Assembly: GCF_031458175.1 (NCBI RefSeq)
Contig: NZ_JAVDXX010000001.1
Coordinates: 682,001 to 746,000, forward strand
Direction: 5' to 3'
Length of the DNA stretch: 64,000 nucleotides
Source of the DNA: Pseudoglutamicibacter albus
Lineage (GTDB): Bacteria > Actinomycetota > Actinomycetes > Actinomycetales > Micrococcaceae
How positions within the stretch are numbered: position 1 is the first letter of the stretch; the number at the start of each line of letters is the position of its first letter. The notes under the pieces were generated by a model. That model was not told the DNA's origin. It did no database searches and was given only the letters and a program-made list of their open reading frames with translations. Position numbers and translations under genes: made by a program. Shown here piece after piece: positions 15,955 through 25,507 of this stretch.

Positions 15955-17594
15955 GTCGAGATTCACGCTCGAATGACCGCGCCCCACGCTCCGGCCGAGG
16001 GGACGGGAACGATCGCCCACGCCGGGGACATCAGCAGAATCAGGGTAATAGGCAAGGGCACGGTAATAGGCAGGGTAGCGCTAACGGCTCCCGCCGCAAC
16101 GCTAAAGGCCGTGAACGCAACCGCGGCGGCCGACAGCCCCGCCAGTTCAGCGCCGCAGCTCCATCGCAGCGCAACCGCAGCGCTGACCCCGCACGCAAAG
16201 TAGCGTTCGACGTTCTGCAGGCCGTCGCCGTTGACAACGCGTATGCCAACCTAGCGCTACCGCACCACATTCGCCGTGCCCGCCTCGATCAGCGCGATGC
16301 CGGTTTCGCAACCGAGCTCACCTATGGTTCGTTACGCGAACTGGCAAGCCTGGATGCGGTGCTCTCTGAATGCTCCGACCGCCCACTCAAAAACATTGAC
16401 CCACCGGTCTTGGATGTTCTGCGGATCGGTACCTACCAGCTTCTGCATATGCGTGTTCCGCAGCATGCCGCGGTCGATGAAACCGTGGCGCTCGCCCGCG
16501 ACTGCGTAGGCGCTGGCGCGGGAGGCTTCGTTAACGCGGTTCTGCGCCGGGTCACCGAACGTTCGCGTGAAGAATGGGCTGAAACGCTCGAAGCGGCCAT
16601 CACCGACCCGATGGCGCGCCTCGCCCTGCGGTACTCCCACCCCGAATGGGTGGTTCGTGCGCTACGGTCCTCGCTCGTTGTGCACGGGCGTTCAGCCGAT
16701 GAGCTCGAGGCTTTGCTCGAAGCCGATAACGTGGCGCCGGAGGTGCACCTGGCCGCGCTTCCGGGGATCGCAACCGAGCAAGAACTCAAGCGTCTCAAAG
16801 CCACCCCATCAACCTGGGTTCCCGAAGCATACTCAGTCAACTCTGGTGGCGATCCGTTGCGCTGGCCAGGTGTTGCCGAAGGCCATATTCGCGTGCAGGA
16901 CCACGGCTCGCAGCTCGCCGCCCGCGTCCTCGCAGAAGCCGATGTTGCAGGCGCCGATGCCGGCCGTTGGCTTGATATGTCCGCAGGCCCGGGCGGTAAA
17001 GCCGCGCTGCTGGCCGCGATTGCCGCTCAACGCGGCGCGCATCTGACCGCGAATGAGGTTCAGGAGCACCGCTCTAACCTTGTGAAGCAAGCGTTGCGGG
17101 CAGTTGAAGAGAAAGCCTGGACCTCGGTGACCGGCGACGGCCGGGACATCGGTAAGGCACAGCCGAACCACTACGACCGCATCCTGCTGGATGCCCCATG
17201 CTCGGGGCTCGGCGCGCTCCGCCGCCGCCCGGAGAGCCGCTGGCGCAAACAGCCATCCGACATCCCAGCGCTCACCCGCCTACAAGGGGAGCTTCTGAAC
17301 TCGGCACTCGACGCGTTGCGCCCAGGCGGGGTGCTCGCCTACGTGACGTGTTCACCGCACCCGGCTGAAACGCTCGCGATCCTCGAAGACGCGTTCCACC
17401 GTCGCAAAGACATCGAACTGCTCGACACCGGAGCAGTCCTCGACTCCGTAACGCTCACCGGCGAAGGTGACGCGACCCGCCCAGCCGACCCCGTCGTCGG
17501 AACCAGCACCGGTTCCACAGCCCAACTTTTCCCGCACTCCCACGGAACCGACGCCATGTTCATGGCACTCATCACGAAGAAGGAACAAGCATGA
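15951..17594 (+). CDS. rsmB: 16S rRNA (cytosine(967)-C(5))-methyltransferase
   Basis: S-adenosylmethionine-dependent m5C methyltransferase of the RsmB/NOL1-NOP2-Sun family. Residues 1-65 are a basic Arg/Gly/Asn-rich disordered extension ([14 protein letters not shown]) that may aid RNA binding. A NusB-like helical domain follows ([19 protein letters not shown] to about residue 210), then the Rossmann methyltransferase domain with [15 protein letters not shown] and [16 protein letters not shown]. Catalytic cysteines are in DAPCSG and in VTCSPHPAE. Both start and stop overlap neighbours by four bases, indicating a translationally coupled operon. Confidence 0.95.
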   Translation: MSRDSRSNDRAPRSGRGDGNDRPRRGHQQNQGNRQGHGNRQGSANGSRRNAKGRERNRGGRQPRQFSAAAPSQRNRSADPARKVAFDVLQAVAVDNAYANLALPHHIRRARLDQRDAGFATELTYGSLRELASLDAVLSECSDRPLKNIDPPVLDVLRIGTYQLLHMRVPQHAAVDETVALARDCVGAGAGGFVNAVLRRVTERSREEWAETLEAAITDPMARLALRYSHPEWVVRALRSSLVVHGRSADELEALLEADNVAPEVHLAALPGIATEQELKRLKATPSTWVPEAYSVNSGGDPLRWPGVAEGHIRVQDHGSQLAARVLAEADVAGADAGRWLDMSAGPGGKAALLAAIAAQRGAHLTANEVQEHRSNLVKQALRAVEEKAWTSVTGDGRDIGKAQPNHYDRILLDAPCSGLGALRRRPESRWRKQPSDIPALTRLQGELLNSALDALRPGGVLAYVTCSPHPAETLAILEDAFHRRKDIELLDTGAVLDSVTLTGEGDATRPADPVVGTSTGSTAQLFPHSHGTDAMFMALITKKEQA

Positions 17595-18265
17595 GCCGCC
17601 ACACGTGCGCAATCCACCCCTCGATCCTCTCCGCTGACTTCCTCCGGCTAGGGGAGGAGCTACAAGCGATCAAAACCGCAGATGCCGTGCACGTTGATGT
17701 CATGGATCAGCATTTTGTGCCGAACCTGACGTTCGGCCCGCCAGTGGTCAAGAGGATTCAGGACGAGTCCCCGTTACCGCTCGATATTCACCTCATGATC
17801 GAAGACCCCGACCGTTGGGCCCCTGAATACGCGGACATGGGAGCATACTCGGTGACCTTCCACGCAGAAGCCGCGACCGCCCCGATCCGTTTGGCTCGCG
17901 AGCTGCGCGCACGCGGTTCGAAAGCCTCGATGGCTCTGCGTCCAGCAACGGGCCTGGACTCCTACATGGACATGCTCCCTGAACTCGACATGCTGTTGCT
18001 CATGACGGTCGAGCCGGGCTTTGGCGGGCAGGCTTTCCTCGACGTTGTTGTCCCGAAGATCCGCGCGGCACGTCAAGCGATTGACGGCTCTGGAGCGCAA
18101 GTCGCGCTACAGGTCGATGGCGGCGTGACAACCGAGACGATCCGCATCGCCGCTGAAGCCGGTGCGGACACGTTCGTTGCAGGCTCCAGCGTCTATGGTG
18201 CCGAAGACGTAGCGGAAGCGATTCAGAACTTGCGCGACGAAGCCCACGCTGCCATCGGAGGTTGA
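17591..18265 (+). CDS. rpe: Ribulose-phosphate 3-epimerase
   Basis: Interconverts ribulose-5-phosphate and xylulose-5-phosphate in the pentose phosphate pathway. The 224-residue TIM barrel shows [65 protein letters not shown] and [11 protein letters not shown], with the metal-binding His and Asp residues in their usual places. It is the last gene of the def-fmt-rsmB-rpe cluster. Confidence 0.97.
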   Translation: MSRHTCAIHPSILSADFLRLGEELQAIKTADAVHVDVMDQHFVPNLTFGPPVVKRIQDESPLPLDIHLMIEDPDRWAPEYADMGAYSVTFHAEAATAPIRLARELRARGSKASMALRPATGLDSYMDMLPELDMLLLMTVEPGFGGQAFLDVVVPKIRAARQAIDGSGAQVALQVDGGVTTETIRIAAEAGADTFVAGSSVYGAEDVAEAIQNLRDEAHAAIGG

Positions 18266-18774
18266 ACTGAACTGCACTGACAACGGCAACCGTTGATGGG
18301 GCGGGCAATAGAAACTGACCTCAAGCGGGGGCAGTGAGCAAGTCGGCTCAACATTGTGTCACCGTCGCGCGGGGCCCGTATGGACATGGGTTACAGTTAT
18401 GTTCACGTGCTCCGGGGTCGGTGAAAGTCCGAACCGGCGGTGATAGTCCGCGACCCGTTGCCTCAGCTTGAGTAAATGCTCTTGAAGGGGGACGGCTGAA
18501 CTGGTGAAAATCCAGTACCGACAGTAAAAGTCTGGATGGGAGAAGCACGGTTTACGCTGAGACAGTGTTCTTCACGTAGCCGCTGGCTGGTATCACGCAG
18601 CCACTGATTGCGGGGAAGTTCAGCCACGTCACCGCGTGCCGAGCAGCCGAATGGACGAGTCCATACGACGAGTCCAAGACGCCGCCGCATCGCAAGTGAA
18701 CGAAAGCGCTGGGCGAAGAAGCCACTCACGTATTCCTCAACCCGGGGCCGCCGTAGAGCGAGAAAGGGTTAGGA
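18266..18774 (+). promoter_or_regulatory. 509-base leader region of the flavin transporter gene
   Basis: The non-coding stretch between rpe and the transporter contains the FMN riboswitch. After it comes a segment with GACGAGTCCA at 18654-18663 and again at 18667-18676, and a purine-rich GAAAGGGTTAGGA ribosome-binding region before ATG 18775. I see no strong terminator hairpin with a T-run, so control may act on translation. Confidence 0.6.
18407..18548 (+). ncRNA. FMN riboswitch (RFN element)
   Basis: The conserved RFN blocks occur in order: GGGGTCGGTGAAAGTCCG, ACCGGCGGTGATAGTCCGCGAC, an expandable variable stem, then CTGGTGAAAATCCAGTACCGACAGTAAAAGTCTGGATGGGAGAAG. The P1 helix pairs GTGCT (18407-18411) with AGCAC (18544-18548). 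It binds FMN and normally represses downstream flavin genes. About 225 nt separate it from the transporter start; an expression platform must lie there. A small TGGACGAGTCCA palindrome at 18652-18663 is a candidate part. Confidence 0.97.
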
Positions 18775-19488
18775 ATGGATTTTCTGCGGTGGCTTGTCGA
18801 AACCTTCAACGGGACTATTGACCTGCCTGGAGGGCAGGTTTTGGTGGTCCGTGAGGTTGTTGGCAATGTTTTTGGTTTAGCTTCGGCTCTTGGCGGTATG
18901 CGCCGTAAAGTGTGGGCCTGGCCTATCGGTATTGCCGGTAACTTGTTGTTGCTCACAGTGTTCTTGGGTTCTTTGGTTGACCCGAACGCGACTATGCCTC
19001 ACCTGTTGGGTCAGGCGGGCCGTCAGATCATGTTCATCGTGGTGTCCATCTACGGGTGGATCCGTTGGAACGAAAGCCGCAAGCAGCGTAGCGGTGATGA
19101 TTCTCAAGCGATCACCCCACGATGGGGTGGCTGGGGCGTTCGAATCGGGATGGTGTTGGTCATGGTCATCGGCACGATCGCTCTGACCCCACTATTTGCC
19201 GCGTTGGGTTCGTATGATCCGGTGTGGGCTGATGCATGGACGTTCATTGGTTCATTGGTGGCTACTTACGGTATGGCGAAGGGTTGGACTGAGTTCTGGC
19301 TCGCGTGGGTTGCCGTGGATATCGTGGGTGTCCCGCTGTTGTTCTCGGCAGGATACTTCGCTTCCGCGTTCATGTACTTGTTCTACGGGGTGTTCACGTT
19401 GATCGGGTTCTTCGTGTGGGCGCGTGCCCAGAAGAACGAGAAACCATCGATTGCCCGGATGGAGACACTTGACCCAACCGTGGATTGA
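18775..19488 (+). CDS. pnuX: PnuC-family membrane transporter under FMN riboswitch, probable riboflavin transporter PnuX
   Basis: A 237-residue integral membrane protein of the PnuC family, whose members carry vitamin precursors by facilitated diffusion. Around seven hydrophobic helices are visible, with the family motifs VVGNVFGLASALGGM, RRKVWAWPIGIAGN, YGWIRWNESRKQR and a C-terminal YLFYGVFTLIGFFVWAR. PnuC proper imports nicotinamide riboside, but an upstream FMN riboswitch is the hallmark of the riboflavin-specific PnuX described in corynebacteria. I therefore infer riboflavin uptake repressed by FMN. No rib biosynthesis genes are near. The family is certain and the substrate is inferred from the riboswitch. 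Confidence 0.9.
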   Translation: MDFLRWLVETFNGTIDLPGGQVLVVREVVGNVFGLASALGGMRRKVWAWPIGIAGNLLLLTVFLGSLVDPNATMPHLLGQAGRQIMFIVVSIYGWIRWNESRKQRSGDDSQAITPRWGGWGVRIGMVLVMVIGTIALTPLFAALGSYDPVWADAWTFIGSLVATYGMAKGWTEFWLAWVAVDIVGVPLLFSAGYFASAFMYLFYGVFTLIGFFVWARAQKNEKPSIARMETLDPTVD

Positions 19489-19534
19489 GTTGTTCCCACC
19501 AATTGAGTCTCAGTGCAGGAACTGAGTCTCAGCC
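19485..19534. repeat. 18-19-bp degenerate tandem repeats from the pnuX stop codon
   Basis: TTGAGTTGTTCCCACCAA (19485), TTGAGTCTCAGTGCAGGAA (19503) and CTGAGTCTCAGCC (19522) follow one another. The first contains the TGA stop. TGAGTCTCAG is shared exactly by units two and three. Confidence 0.55.
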
Positions 19535-19557
19535 TAGGTTGGGTGTGAATGTTCGCT

Positions 19558-19591
19558 GGCGTCGGGCCGAGGGTAACCTCGGGCCGGCGCC
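19558..19591 (+). terminator. Hairpin terminator candidate after pnuX
   Basis: A 15-bp imperfect stem (19558-19572 with 19577-19591; perfect inner CCGAGG/CCTCGG) has a GTAA loop, followed by GGTTGCTTTGTG. It lies between pnuX and hisE. Confidence 0.6.
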
Positions 19592-19661
19592 GGTTGCTTT
19601 GTGTGGTCTTTGTGTCGTCACGTTCTGCTGATGCTGGGTGGGTTTGATTAGGCTGAGTGGT

Positions 19662-19925
19662 GTGAAAAGCTTCGAGGAACTCTTTGCTGAACTGCAAACC
19701 AAAGCTGTCGAGCGCCCTGAGGGGTCCGGCACTGTCCAAGAGCTGGATGCGGGTATCCATCCGATCGGTAAGAAGATCGTTGAGGAGGCCGCTGAGGTGT
19801 GGATGGCCGCTGAATATGAGTCGGATGATGAGGCTGCTGAGGAGATTTCGCAGCTTCTGTATCACGTGCAGGTGATGATGATCGCTAAGGGGTTGTCTCT
19901 GCAGGACGTGTATAAGCATCTGTGA
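19662..19925 (+). CDS. hisE: Phosphoribosyl-ATP diphosphatase
   Basis: Second step of histidine biosynthesis: hydrolyses phosphoribosyl-ATP to phosphoribosyl-AMP. The 87-residue product from GTG 19662 ([15 protein letters not shown]) has the MazG-like all-alpha fold with [22 protein letters not shown] and the acidic metal-binding helix [16 protein letters not shown]. The ORF is open to 19638, but homologues normally begin at the VK.FEEL segment. It leads a hisE-hisG-hisF group. Confidence 0.95.
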   Translation: MKSFEELFAELQTKAVERPEGSGTVQELDAGIHPIGKKIVEEAAEVWMAAEYESDDEAAEEISQLLYHVQVMMIAKGLSLQDVYKHL

Positions 19926-19978
19926 GTTGTATGGCGTAGGCGTTGTTGTGGCGTGAGTTTGTGAAGGGTTGAGTTGTT

Positions 19979-20833
19979 GTGTCGACTTTGCGTGTAGCTG
20001 TTCCGAATAAGGGTTCGTTGTCTTCCGCTGTGACGGAGATGTTGTCTGAGGCGGGGTATCGGCAGCGTCGTGATTCGCGCGAGCTGGCGTTGACGGACCC
20101 TGAGAACGATGTTGAGTTCTTTTATCTGCGGCCGCGGGATATCGCGGTGTATGTGGGCCGTGGTGTTTTGGATTTGGGGATCACGGGCCGGGATTTGATG
20201 ATGGACGCGGATGTTGATGATGCGGTTGAGGAGCTGATGCCGTTGGGTATTGGCGCCTCGACGTTCCGTATCGCTGGCCCGCGCGGTGTGTTCTCTGATT
20301 TTTCTCAGTTGAACGGTAAGCGGATCGCTACGAGTTACCGGGTTTTGGTGGATCATTATCTTCAAGAGCACGGTATTGACGCGGAGACGGTGCGTCTGGA
20401 TGGCGCGATTGAGACCTCGATCCGTTTGGGTGTCGCTGACGCGGTGGCCGATGTGGTGGAGACCGGCTCGACGATGCGTGCTGCCGGTTTGGAGCCGTTC
20501 GGTCCTGAGTTGATGAAGTCTGAGGCTGTTTTGATTGGCCGGAAGAATCATCACCCGAAGGCTGAAAGCACGCTCGTGCGTCGTTTGCGTGGTGTGATTG
20601 TGGCTCGCCAGTACGCGATGCTGGATTATGACATCCCGAAGACGTTGGTTGATGAGGCGATGCGTTTGACCCCTGGCTTGGAGTCCCCAACGATTTCCCC
20701 GTTGGCTGACCCTGATTGGGTTGCGGTGCGGGCCATGGTTAACGAGAACCAGGTCAACCGTGTCATGGATGAGCTCTATGACGTGGGGGCGCGCGCGATT
20801 TTGGTGACCCCGATTAACGCTTGCCGTTTATAG
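19979..20833 (+). CDS. hisG: ATP phosphoribosyltransferase (long form)
   Basis: Commits ATP and PRPP to histidine synthesis. The 284-residue protein has the catalytic domain ([66 protein letters not shown]) and a C-terminal ACT-like regulatory domain of about 75 residues ending [14 protein letters not shown]. This is the long, histidine-feedback-inhibited type. The start is GTG 19979. The coding strand is strikingly G+T-rich here compared with the neighbouring trp genes, which are C-rich. Confidence 0.97.
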   Translation: MSTLRVAVPNKGSLSSAVTEMLSEAGYRQRRDSRELALTDPENDVEFFYLRPRDIAVYVGRGVLDLGITGRDLMMDADVDDAVEELMPLGIGASTFRIAGPRGVFSDFSQLNGKRIATSYRVLVDHYLQEHGIDAETVRLDGAIETSIRLGVADAVADVVETGSTMRAAGLEPFGPELMKSEAVLIGRKNHHPKAESTLVRRLRGVIVARQYAMLDYDIPKTLVDEAMRLTPGLESPTISPLADPDWVAVRAMVNENQVNRVMDELYDVGARAILVTPINACRL

Positions 20834-20846
20834 GAAGGGGCAGGTT

Positions 20847-21617
20847 GTGTCTGTTGCTGTTCGTGTGATTCCGTGCCTCGATGTGGACGCTGGCCGTGTG
20901 GTTAAAGGCGTGAACTTTGAGGGTTTGCGCGATGCGGGGGATCCGGTTGAGCTTGCTGAGCGTTATGGCCGTGTGGGTGCCGATGAATTGACGTTCTTGG
21001 ATGTCACGGCATCTTCGGATGAGCGTGACACGGTGTATGACATTGTTAGCCGTACCGCTGCTGAGGTTTTCATCCCGTTGACGGTCGGTGGCGGTATCCG
21101 TTCGGTCACGGATGTCTCTAAGCTGCTGAACGCGGGCGCGGATAAGGTTTCTGTGGCTACTGCCGCGGTGGAGAACCCGGATCTGATCAACCAGATCAGT
21201 GAGGCTTTTGGTTCCCAGGTTTTGACGTTGTCTCTGGATGCTAAGCGTAGCGATAACCCGGATCTAGCTTCCGGTTATGAGGTCATGGTGCGTGGCGGCC
21301 GGGTGGGTACTGGTCAGGACGCGCTGGAGTGGGCGGCTGAGGCTCAGAAACGCGGCGTGGGTGAGGTTTTGTTAAACTCGATCGACGCTGATGGGACGCA
21401 AGAGGGTTTCGATACGCAGATGCTGCGCGATGTCCGGCGCGTTATTTCGGTTCCGTTGATCGCATCAGGTGGGGCTGGTAAGCCCGAGCATTTCCCACCG
21501 GCGGTGGAGGCAGGGGCCGATGCGGTGCTTGCGGCATCGCTGTTTCATTTTGGGCCTGATCACATGATGGCTGAAGTGAAGGCCGCGATGCGGGCGGCAG
21601 GCATCACGGTCCGTTAA
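20847..21617 (+). CDS. hisF: Imidazole glycerol phosphate synthase cyclase subunit
   Basis: The TIM-barrel cyclase that, with the HisH glutaminase, forms imidazole glycerol phosphate and AICAR. The 256-residue sequence has the catalytic Asp in [14 protein letters not shown], the phosphate site [10 protein letters not shown], and the second Asp in [15 protein letters not shown]. It follows hisG by 13 bases. hisH and hisA are not in the window. Confidence 0.97.
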   Translation: MSVAVRVIPCLDVDAGRVVKGVNFEGLRDAGDPVELAERYGRVGADELTFLDVTASSDERDTVYDIVSRTAAEVFIPLTVGGGIRSVTDVSKLLNAGADKVSVATAAVENPDLINQISEAFGSQVLTLSLDAKRSDNPDLASGYEVMVRGGRVGTGQDALEWAAEAQKRGVGEVLLNSIDADGTQEGFDTQMLRDVRRVISVPLIASGGAGKPEHFPPAVEAGADAVLAASLFHFGPDHMMAEVKAAMRAAGITVR

Positions 21618-21653
21618 GAACCGCGTCCGTTGAGTGCCGCGTCTGTTATGCTC
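21606..21653. repeat. Three 16-bp degenerate tandem repeats across the hisF stop
   Basis: ACGGTCCGTTAAGAAC (21606-21621), CGCGTCCGTTGAGTGC (21622-21637) and CGCGTCTGTTATGCTC (21638-21653) run without gaps. The first contains the TAA stop. The core is CGNGTCYGTT. They sit between the convergent hisF and TIGR03085 genes. Confidence 0.75.
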
Positions 21654-21655
21654 CG

Positions 21656-22348
21656 CTAGGTGCAGCGTTCAGCGTTCTTCGCTGTTGAGGCCTCGAGTGC
21701 CTTCTTGGCCTCGGGACTTCCTTCGTAGAGCACCAGCGCGTGTTCGGTTCGGCCGAATGCGTGCATGATGAGTTCGCTCACGGACCCGTAGATCGCGACC
21801 GAGTCGGTGCCTTTCTTGGCGTGGTAGCGGGTCCCGTCAGGGCGGACGAGGATGATCCCGACCGGTGAGTTCCGGTAGAGCAGTTTGGCACCGTTCTTGA
21901 ACCGCTGCCATAGCCGTTCTGTATATGCCGCATCCAGGGATCGTGGTACCCAGCGTTCGCGGGCGCGGCGGATGTCTTCGAGGTGCACAAAGTATTCGAG
22001 CAGGTTCGCTGCGGCGTCCACACGTTTGAGGTTGAATGGGGAGAACTTCTGTGGCCCTTGCGCGAATTGTTTGATGAGGCGCGCATACCCGCCGGGGTGT
22101 TGGCCTTGGGAAGCGAGGATCTCGAGTTTGCGTTCCATGCCTTGCCGTAAACCAGGGGCACCTGTGATGCCGGCGGCCCAAACGGAGTGTTCACGAAGCA
22201 CCAGGTGTGCCGCTAAATGCCGTGTTTCCCAGCCATCGCACAGCGTGGGGGCGTGCGGACCTGCGGCGAGGAGCGCATCGGCGAGCGCTTGACGGGACAC
22301 AGAGACAAAGCGAGGCACGCTCACAAACGTAGCACGTTCAGCTGACAC
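21656..22348 (-). CDS. TIGR03085 family protein (DinB/maleylpyruvate-isomerase-like fold)
   Basis: A 230-residue actinobacterial protein of the TIGR03085 family. The DinB-like four-helix motif region is seen in LCDGWETRHLAAHLVLREH, with a His-rich metal-site pattern, and further in EYFVHLEDIRRARERW and MHAFGRTEHALV. Family members are metal-binding by annotation and often thiol-linked, but this one has no known reaction. The start is uncertain: GTG 22348, or GTG at 22324 (VSVPRFVSVSRQ), which lies nearer the conserved part. It is inserted on the minus strand between hisF and hisI. Confidence 0.85.
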   Translation of the reverse strand: MSAERATFVSVPRFVSVSRQALADALLAAGPHAPTLCDGWETRHLAAHLVLREHSVWAAGITGAPGLRQGMERKLEILASQGQHPGGYARLIKQFAQGPQKFSPFNLKRVDAAANLLEYFVHLEDIRRARERWVPRSLDAAYTERLWQRFKNGAKLLYRNSPVGIILVRPDGTRYHAKKGTDSVAIYGSVSELIMHAFGRTEHALVLYEGSPEAKKALEASTAKNAERCT

Positions 22349-22393
22349 GTCACGCTATGACACTGTAAGGAGTGCGCAACGTAGCATGGGAGC

Positions 22394-22867
22394 GTGTCTG
22401 GTTCTTCTGAAACTCCCGCTGAAATCCGTGCCGATCGCGACCAAGCAGTTGACTCGTCGCCTTCGGTGTTCGATGTTTCTGCGCTGAAATTTAACGCCGA
22501 TGGGCTGATCCCTGCTGTTGTGCAGGACGTTGATTCGTTGCAGGTTTTGATGCTCGGCTGGATGGATGCCGAGGCCATCAGGCGTAGCGCTACCACCGGG
22601 CGGGCAACCTATTGGTCTCGTTCCCGGCAAGAGTACTGGCGTAAAGGTGACACATCTGGTCACATTCAAGAAGTTGTCGCGATGAACTATGACTGTGACG
22701 CGGACACGATACTGCTCACTGTGGCCCAGACGGGGGCCGCATGCCATACCGGTAGCCGCTCGTGTTTTGATGACCGCTCCATCCCGGTAGCCACGCCGTC
22801 GCGGCAAGCAAACACGGCCGCCGCCGAAACGAGCCGAGCATACGAGACTGAAGCAGGGGAGAAGTAA
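22394..22867 (+). CDS. hisI: Phosphoribosyl-AMP cyclohydrolase
   Basis: Opens the adenine ring of phosphoribosyl-AMP, the third step of histidine synthesis. The 157-residue product shows LIPAVVQDVDSLQVLMLGWMD, YWSRSRQEYWRKGDTSGH, the Asp cluster NYDCDADTILL and the zinc Cys motifs QTGAACHTGSRSCF. It starts at GTG 22394 with GGGAG upstream. Its stop overlaps the ATG of trpE by one base (TAATG), coupling histidine and tryptophan genes in one transcript. Confidence 0.96.
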   Translation: MSGSSETPAEIRADRDQAVDSSPSVFDVSALKFNADGLIPAVVQDVDSLQVLMLGWMDAEAIRRSATTGRATYWSRSRQEYWRKGDTSGHIQEVVAMNYDCDADTILLTVAQTGAACHTGSRSCFDDRSIPVATPSRQANTAAAETSRAYETEAGEK

Positions 22868-24510
22868 TGAGCGCTCCGAGGATCAACCCGAACATCACCC
22901 GCGAGGAATTCGTCGCAGCGGCAGCCTCACCTGATGGCCCACGAGTCATCCCGGTGACAGCACGGATGCTCGCCGACGGCCTCACGCCCTTAGGCGTGTA
23001 TCGCCGCCTTGCAGATGAACGCCCCGGCACGTTCCTGCTCGAATCCGCGACCGCCGGGCAGTGGGCCCGCTACTCCTTCATCGGTGCGGCAAGTGCCGCG
23101 ATGCTCACCGAACACGACGGCCAAGCCGTCTGGGAAGGAAACCCACCCGTGGGTATCCCGTCTGAAGGCAACGTCATGGAGGTTCTGCGGGAATCCCTAC
23201 AGTTCCTCAACCGCGGCCAGCAAAACCTCGCCCGCCCATCGTTCCCCTTCGTCTCCGGGCTCATGGGCTACATCGGCTGGGACGCAGTCCGCTACTGGGA
23301 AACCCTCGGTCAAGGCCCAGCAGATGACATGCATGTGCCGATGCTCGCGCTGCAACTGGTCACCGACATGGCCGTCTATGACCACCTCGACGGATCACTC
23401 ACCCTGGTCGCCAACGCCTACAACAAAAACGGCCTCAACACCGGAGCCGAAGGCGCATACGAGGACGCGGTAGCACGCCTACAGAACATGGCGCACCAAC
23501 TCGGTGAACCCTCCACCGGCGAAGCGCCAGTCCCCATGCCATCAGCCGACGTATCACGCGAAGAAATGTTCGCAACCGTCAAAGAAACCTGGGCAGAACC
23601 AGAATTCATGCACGCGATCGAGACCATCAAAGACGCGATCGTGGACGGCGAAGTGTTCCAAGCAGTCGTAGGGCGCCGCTTCGAACTACCAACCCAAGCG
23701 AACGCGCTCGACGTCTACCGCATCCTGCGCGCCACCAACCCCAGCCCCTACATGTATGTCGCGACCTACCACAACGCAGATGCCCAACCATTCTCCGTCG
23801 TCGGCTCCTCACCAGAAGCGCTCGTGACCGTGAAATCCGGAAACGTCGTGACCCACCCCATCGCAGGCTCCCGCCCCCGCGGAACAACACCAGCCGAAGA
23901 CGAAAAACTAGCCAAAGAACTACTAGCAGACCCCAAAGAACGCTCCGAACACCTCATGCTCGTAGACCTCTCCCGCAACGACCTCTCCAAAGTCTGCACC
24001 CCAGGCACCGTGGACGTCACCCAATTCATGGAGATAGTCCACTACAGCCACATCATGCACATGGAATCCACCGTCACAGGCCAAGCCGAACCCCACACCA
24101 ACGCCTACGACGTCCTCCGCGCCGTATTCCCCGCCGGAACCCTCTCCGGGGCACCCAAACCACGCGCACTACAACTACTCGACGAACTAGAACCGGTAGG
24201 GCGCGGCATCTACGGGGGAGTAGTCGGCTACTTCGACTCCGCCGGAGACATGGACATGGCCATCGCCATCCGCACCGCAGTCCTCAAAGACCGCACCGCC
24301 TACGTATCCGCCGGCGCCGGAATCGTCGCCGACTCCCAACCCGAATCAGAAGCCCTCGAAACCGTCAACAAATCCTTCGCACCGCTACGCGCCGTATGGC
24401 TCGCCGACCAACTCAGCGCAACCGAAGACCACGGTGCCGAAGACCACAATGCTGAAGACCACGACGCCGACCAGGCCGAGGAACCAACACCCGGAGACGC
24501 CGATGCCTGA
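22867..24510 (+). CDS. trpE: Anthranilate synthase component I
   Basis: Converts chorismate plus ammonia to anthranilate, the first tryptophan step. Of 547 residues, the N-terminal regulatory part includes LLESATAGQWARYSFIG with the tryptophan-binding Leu-Glu-Ser segment. The catalytic part has FQAVVGRRFE, PEALVTVKSG, GSRPRGTTPAEDE, LLVDLSRNDLSKVCTPG-like and PAGTLSGAPKPRALQLLDELEP. The C-terminal 25 residues are acidic and variable. trpG/trpD are not adjacent. The codon choice is strongly C-ending, in contrast to the hisG region. Confidence 0.97.
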   Translation: MSAPRINPNITREEFVAAAASPDGPRVIPVTARMLADGLTPLGVYRRLADERPGTFLLESATAGQWARYSFIGAASAAMLTEHDGQAVWEGNPPVGIPSEGNVMEVLRESLQFLNRGQQNLARPSFPFVSGLMGYIGWDAVRYWETLGQGPADDMHVPMLALQLVTDMAVYDHLDGSLTLVANAYNKNGLNTGAEGAYEDAVARLQNMAHQLGEPSTGEAPVPMPSADVSREEMFATVKETWAEPEFMHAIETIKDAIVDGEVFQAVVGRRFELPTQANALDVYRILRATNPSPYMYVATYHNADAQPFSVVGSSPEALVTVKSGNVVTHPIAGSRPRGTTPAEDEKLAKELLADPKERSEHLMLVDLSRNDLSKVCTPGTVDVTQFMEIVHYSHIMHMESTVTGQAEPHTNAYDVLRAVFPAGTLSGAPKPRALQLLDELEPVGRGIYGGVVGYFDSAGDMDMAIAIRTAVLKDRTAYVSAGAGIVADSQPESEALETVNKSFAPLRAVWLADQLSATEDHGAEDHNAEDHDADQAEEPTPGDADA

Positions 24511-25243
24511 CACCGAAACCCCACAGAACGGCGAAACCACACTGGGCGGCGAAACCACACCACGCCGCCACCGCTTCGGCCAACGCAAACACATCGTCCT
24601 GGCAGGCCTCACCCTCTCCATCGCCGCGCTCATCCTCATAACCCAAACCTGGATCACCATCGGCGCTCCAGACACCGGGGTAGCAGTAGAAAGCCTCAAC
24701 GTCGCCGGCGGAACCGCAACACCAGCAGCACCCGCGCTCGCCGTGGTGATGCTCGCGGCCACGATCGCGCTCACCATCGCAGGGCCTGTGACGCGCTGGA
24801 TCATCACCGTAGTCCAAGCCCTCGCCGGTGCTGGCGTTGCAGGGGTGAGTATCTGGGCGGCACTCTCGCCTGAGGATGCGGCATCGGCCAAGGTCGGAGA
24901 AACATTCGGCCTCGGGGTGGTCAGCAGTGTTTATGAGGTCACGGTCTTTCCGATCATCACAGCGGTTGCGGGCATTCTCATGGTGCTGGTTGCGGTATGG
25001 GGCGTTTTTGTGTCGGCACCCGCCGCATCGACATCAAGCAAATATGATCGCGCGAGCTCCAAGACCGGCAGCGCAACCTCAAAGCCGGGCAACCGGCCAG
25101 CAGGTCAAAGCGCCGGAGATGATGGAACCCAAGACGATACAGCCGAGGCCATGGATGAGATCGACCAATGGGACGCCCTGACCCAGGGCGAGGATCCGAC
25201 TGATCCTGACGGCCCACGCTCCGGGCGCGCACGCTTCTACTAG
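24503..25243 (+). CDS. Trp biosynthesis-associated membrane protein (TIGR02234-like)
   Basis: A membrane protein of the family found between trpE and trpC in actinobacteria, function unknown but often proposed to help tryptophan metabolism or transport. From ATG 24503 (MPDTETPQNG) it is 246 residues long with helices near IVLAGLTLSIAALILITQ, ALAVVMLAATIALTIAG, WIITVVQALAGAGVAGVSI and YEVTVFPIITAVAGILMVLVAV, and a hydrophilic acidic C-terminal tail. Its start overlaps the trpE stop by eight bases. The open frame upstream of 24503 overlaps trpE and is not used. Confidence 0.88.
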   Translation: MPDTETPQNGETTLGGETTPRRHRFGQRKHIVLAGLTLSIAALILITQTWITIGAPDTGVAVESLNVAGGTATPAAPALAVVMLAATIALTIAGPVTRWIITVVQALAGAGVAGVSIWAALSPEDAASAKVGETFGLGVVSSVYEVTVFPIITAVAGILMVLVAVWGVFVSAPAASTSSKYDRASSKTGSATSKPGNRPAGQSAGDDGTQDDTAEAMDEIDQWDALTQGEDPTDPDGPRSGRARFY

Positions 25244-25507
25244 GACACCGCCTGTTAGGTAGCCCGCGGTCTCTTCATCTGAGACGCCCTTCAACCGGTG
25301 CGCAGACGCGATCGAAATGACTCGCCGCACGTAGCGATTGAGCGGTCAACGCCTAGAAGTGGCAGAATAGCAATGAGCGTGTGTTCATGCTGACGCTTCA
25401 CTCGCGCACACCTGGACACATATCCACCCGTGACCTCACGGTCGCGGATGCCCCACAGAGGGCAGAGCATCACTGACCTGAGGTTTCAACTCGAAGGAGA
25501 TAGGGAT

